This document shows, piece by piece, positions 61,486 to 64,000 of a stretch of DNA of 64,000 bases; position 1 is the stretch's first letter, and each line of letters starts with the position of its first letter. Under the pieces are notes generated by a model. It did no database searches, was not told the origin of the DNA, and saw only the letters and a program-made list of their open reading frames with translations. The stretch comes from Chitinophaga sp. XS-30 (GTDB lineage Bacteria > Bacteroidota > Bacteroidia > Chitinophagales > Chitinophagaceae), in contig NZ_CP043006.1 of NCBI RefSeq assembly GCF_008086345.1, positions 6,079,501-6,143,500 on the forward strand, given 5' to 3'. Made by a program: the position numbers and the translations under genes.

Positions 61486-61650
61486 CTTCCGCCATTCTAA
61501 AACCTGATTAGTAACCAGGATATTCTTCAGGGACCATGCCCAAATATCTTGCCGGGGTTGAACTTTCATGTTGCCTTGGCGTTGGAGGCAACTGCTTTCG
61601 ATATGCAATATAAGGATTAAAAATCGTTCACCGATCACCCCAAAGTGTCA
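61455..61650 (-). promoter_or_regulatory. Probable attenuator leader of the ebo operon
   Basis: On the minus strand a hairpin GTTGCCT (61592-61586) / AGGCAAC (61576-61570) is followed by a terminator, GAGAGGCA/TGCCTCTC (61485-61465), then TTTTATTTTA, 31 bp before eboA. The 3' arm AGGCAAC could instead pair with GTTGCCT inside the terminator's distal arm (61474-61468), so the two folds exclude each other. This is the layout of an attenuator or riboswitch. The controlling signal is unknown. A short peptide frame ending VPEEYPGY runs through the same segment. Confidence 0.5.
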
Positions 61651-62049
61651 AAATTTTAACATTCTCTTTGGAAAAACGATTTTGCAGTAGATAAGTTTGA
61701 CCGATTTTACTACGCTGGCACAGTTGTTTCAATAGATTAACGATGCAAAAAAGTGGAATTTATAAAGGCAAAAAATTTCTCTAAATATCGGTCAAGGTGT
61801 GGTTTATCTCATGCAAATTTTCGTATGCGAATCAGTTGTCATTGATGTTTTAAAATTATAACATTTATTTAACAACCGCAACTATTGTGCTATTTTTTTT
61901 GAAAAAAAGTTTTCTCACTACAAGCATGAGGCTTGTATTGCGGATTTTATGTAAGTTTAAACAATTTATCTGACTAGTTTTCATCTGTTCACATTTTTTT
62001 TCGGGCAGACGGAACCGCTGGTTTCAATTTTTTTCGTACAATTTGTGCC
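61650..62049. other. AT-rich gap, divergent promoter region
   Basis: About 400 bp with no supported gene. It should hold the ebo leader promoter (minus) and the promoter of the membrane-protein gene (plus). The best element is on the plus strand at 61667-61699. Confidence 0.5.
61667..61699 (+). promoter_or_regulatory. Candidate plus-strand promoter, TTTG-N21-TAAGTTTG
   Basis: TTTG at 61667-61670 and TAAGTTTG at 61692-61699 match both boxes of the Bacteroidota consensus with allowed spacing. The first gene downstream starts at 62050, leaving a 340-nt leader or a small RNA. Confidence 0.35.
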
Positions 62050-62457
62050 ATGAAAATATTCAATGTCATTTTTGCCGTTCTGTTCGTGCTATTTGCTGCG
62101 CTTCAATGGAATGATCCGGACCCCTACATCTGGATACCCATTTATCTTTACGGCGCCATTTTTTGTGCGCTGGCGGCCACAGGTAAATATTACAAAGGCT
62201 GGTACCTGTTCGGGATCGTTGCCTGCCTGGGATATGCCGCTTATCTCTTCTTTGAAAAAGATGGCGTGCTGAGCTGGATGCGGGATCATCAGGCGGAGAA
62301 CATCGCCGGCAGCATGAAGGCTTCCGCCCCCTGGATCGAAGATACGCGGGAGTTCTTCGGCCTCTTCATCATCATTATCGTACTGCTGGCCAACTTTGTG
62401 CATACCAGCCAGCGGAAAGCGAAAAAGATGCGTAAAAAGATGATGAAGATCGGATAA
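62050..62457 (+). CDS. TMEM220-family membrane protein
   Basis: 135 residues with four hydrophobic segments (about 3-18, 27-45, 53-68 and 101-117). The N-terminal FAALQWNDPDPYIWIPIYLYGA matches the transmembrane family 220 pattern. Function is unknown. The C-terminus is strongly basic (KAKKMRKKMMKIG). It is a single gene; its start at 62050 follows the promoter-like TACAATTTG by a few bases. Confidence 0.8.
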   Translation: MKIFNVIFAVLFVLFAALQWNDPDPYIWIPIYLYGAIFCALAATGKYYKGWYLFGIVACLGYAAYLFFEKDGVLSWMRDHQAENIAGSMKASAPWIEDTREFFGLFIIIIVLLANFVHTSQRKAKKMRKKMMKIG

Positions 62458-62510
62458 CGATAGCCCGATGCTGATACAATTTTACCAGCAGCCCCTGTGC
62501 TTCGCCGCCC

Positions 62511-62557
62511 CAAGGACAACACAAGGAGAAGACAAGGAAAACCCAAGGAGAAGGAGG
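62511..62557. repeat. 11-bp degenerate repeat, four copies
   Basis: CAAGGA recurs at 62511, 62522, 62533 and 62544, each unit CAAGGAnAAnn. Spacing is exactly 11 bp. It lies between two convergent genes, outside any ORF. Confidence 0.75.
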
Positions 62558-62580
62558 TTTAAATAGTATCATTATGCATA

Positions 62581-62620
62581 AAAAAGCGAGGCCGGCCCGG
62601 AAGGGTCAGCCTCGCTTTTT
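62581..62620. terminator. Bidirectional intrinsic terminator
   Basis: AAAAAGCGAGGC (62581-62592) pairs perfectly with GCCTCGCTTTTT (62609-62620). T runs on both strands end the plus-strand membrane gene and the minus-strand cytochrome gene. Confidence 0.9.
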
Positions 62621-62641
62621 ATTTATAAGATCTGCGGCGGT

Positions 62642-64000
62642 CTACTTCGCCAGCAGTTTAATGAAATCGATCCCTACCGGTGCTTTCTCCGCAGGGTCTG
62701 CCGCTTTGAAGACGAGGAACAGGGTATGCTTGTCGTTACCCGTCCAGGCGGGGAAACGGATGGTTGCCGTAGCCGCTGTTTCTTTCTGCGCATTGGCGCC
62801 GATCTTCACTTCGCCAAGTGACTGCCCGTTCACCGCATCGTCCAGCCGTGCTTCCACGATATAACCGTACTGCGGAACATCCTGCACGAAATACGTCAGC
62901 TCTATTCCGTTCACTTCCGCCAGGTCGAGGTCCTTATAAGAAGCCCAGGAGCTGGCCGTAGGAATGAGCAGCTTTCTGCCGCTGATATCCACAGTTGCCG
63001 CGCCATCAGCCTTGGCATAACGCTCTGCCTGTATCTTCGGGTTACGCAGTTCCGCATTGGCCGCGCCCGTAATGGGACGGATACCGGCACCGCCTTTATC
63101 CGTATAACTGGCCATCAGATAGAGGAAGCCGTTATCTTTCAGTTCGCTGCCGGCCGTTGCATCCACGGTACCGCTGACGGGCAGGGATGGTTCCTGTTTT
63201 GCGCCGCCGGCTACCGAGAAAATGTATTCCACGATCTGCCGGGCTTCACCGGGGGTAATGGTGGGGTGGGCGGACATCACTGTTTCGCCCCAGACACCGC
63301 CGCCGCCTTTGATGATCTTTTCCGCGAGATATTCCGGTGATTTCGGATCATCCTTGTATTTGGTAGCCACGTCCATAAAGCTGGGACCAATGGATTTTTC
63401 ATTGATCTTGTGACAGGTTTTGCAGTCCGATGACTCCACGATGTTCCTGCCGGCGATAGCGCCGGAAATGATCTGGTGCCCCTGCGGCATGGCTGCTTTA
63501 TCCCTGCCTTCCATATACAGCGCCTTGATGTAAAGGTTGGATACATCCAGCGTACCGGCGGCCGTGCTGCCGTCTTCCTTGTCCGTCACGGAAACGTTGT
63601 AGCGTACCGGCTTGCCGGGGAAGTAGAACATTTTGTTGCCCACGATATCAATATTGACTTCCGGTGTTTCATTACCGGCATATACGTTGATCATCTTGCT
63701 GCGCACAGTTGCGCCGTGACTGTCGGACACATCCACGAATACCGGGTACTCGCCCGCGGCCGTGAAAGTATGTTCCACAAAAGGTTCCGTTGTTTCTTTC
63801 TTGTTGCCGTTGCCGAAATTCCAGAGGAAGGTCAGCGGGTCTCCATCCGGGTCCATGGCTCCTTCCGCGGTGAGCTTCACCTTGAACGGCAGCGCACCGG
63901 TAAGCTTGTCCACCTTCAGTTCTGTCCTCGGCGCACGGTTCCCTCCATTGTAATCGATACGGACGAGCGCGGCATCGGGGTTCTTGCTGAACCAGCCTTT
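62642..64000 (-). CDS. PKD/cytochrome c protein, probably PQQ-type dehydrogenase, 5' end outside window
   Basis: The frame is open to the right edge, so about 452 C-terminal residues are seen. In order: the end of a beta-propeller-like domain (ALVRIDYNGGNRAP), a PKD domain (VDKLTGALPFKVKLTAEGAM; DPDGDPLTFLWNFGNG), cytochrome c with CKTCH and an axial Met in VMSAHPTITPGEARQIVEYIF, and a C-terminal CBM-like domain (GIELTYFVQDVPQYGYIVEARLDD). Bacteroidota often join a PQQ-dependent sugar dehydrogenase, sometimes with ThuA, to this set. The dehydrogenase part is inferred. The protein would be exported. Confidence 0.75.
   Translation of the reverse strand, partial: KGWFSKNPDAALVRIDYNGGNRAPRTELKVDKLTGALPFKVKLTAEGAMDPDGDPLTFLWNFGNGNKKETTEPFVEHTFTAAGEYPVFVDVSDSHGATVRSKMINVYAGNETPEVNIDIVGNKMFYFPGKPVRYNVSVTDKEDGSTAAGTLDVSNLYIKALYMEGRDKAAMPQGHQIISGAIAGRNIVESSDCKTCHKINEKSIGPSFMDVATKYKDDPKSPEYLAEKIIKGGGGVWGETVMSAHPTITPGEARQIVEYIFSVAGGAKQEPSLPVSGTVDATAGSELKDNGFLYLMASYTDKGGAGIRPITGAANAELRNPKIQAERYAKADGAATVDISGRKLLIPTASSWASYKDLDLAEVNGIELTYFVQDVPQYGYIVEARLDDAVNGQSLGEVKIGANAQKETAATATIRFPAWTGNDKHTLFLVFKAADPAEKAPVGIDFIKLLAK

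Noticed and set aside
1..64000. tRNA, rRNA, CRISPR, insertion sequence or prophage
   Set aside because: I looked through gaps over 70 bp and found no cloverleaf, spaced direct repeats with spacers, transposase or terminal inverted repeats.

Overview
The window looks like chromosomal DNA of a Bacteroidota species, most likely in the Chitinophagaceae (Chitinophaga or a relative). The basis is two SusC/SusD pairs, two ECF sigma/FecR/TonB-receptor circuits, a DUF4249 lipoprotein, DUF1080 proteins, start codons without Shine-Dalgarno sequences, and several good matches to the Bacteroidota promoter element TAnnTTTG. I see no tRNA or rRNA gene, CRISPR array, insertion sequence or prophage.

Layout. 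1-5007: a Fec-type circuit (sigma factor, FecR, STN-type TonB receptor, truncated DUF4249 lipoprotein), with a five-copy 39-bp repeat array in front of the lipoprotein. 5083-9881: pyrD, rsmE, a MATE transporter and dnaB. 9882-10315: an AT-rich non-coding gap with about eight DnaA-box-like 9-mers, a good candidate for the chromosomal origin. 10316-17944: pheT, a coiled-coil gene, zapA, rny, a DUF1080 gene and a purine nucleoside phosphorylase, with a RES/Xre toxin-antitoxin pair inserted backwards between the coiled-coil gene and zapA. 17959-39146: a LacI-type regulator divergent from a ten-gene SusC/SusD operon. That operon encodes no enzyme family I can name as a glycosidase or lyase; it has three related large secreted proteins, an SGNH hydrolase, an FAD oxidoreductase and a sodium symporter. 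39223-48945: a second SusC/SusD operon with a DUF5117-type metalloprotease and its own sigma/FecR pair, split by a GNAT gene. 49148-54563: a response regulator, scpB with a very long acidic tail, atpG away from other ATP synthase genes, a DJ-1/PfpI gene and a tandem-DUF1080 gene. 54629-61424: a complete ebo cluster in the order eboA to eboF. 61425-64000: an ebo leader that looks like an attenuator, a TMEM220-like membrane protein, and the 3' part of a PKD/cytochrome c protein that runs off the window.

How the parts work together. The two sigma/FecR/receptor sets should sense uptake of an outer-membrane ligand and feed back on their own operons. In the 18-39 kb locus two identical-geometry operator pairs (two GGGAAyrTTCCC boxes 19 bp apart), one by the LacI gene and one inside the operon, suggest a local regulon. 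The ebo genes are known from cyanobacteria and algae to be linked to moving a secondary-metabolite precursor toward the periplasm; no product genes are visible beside them here.

The most promising leads are the PUL-like operon with three unassigned paralogues, the ebo leader with mutually exclusive hairpins, the DnaA-box cluster, the repeat array of ten-codon mini-ORFs, and the acidic ScpB tail.
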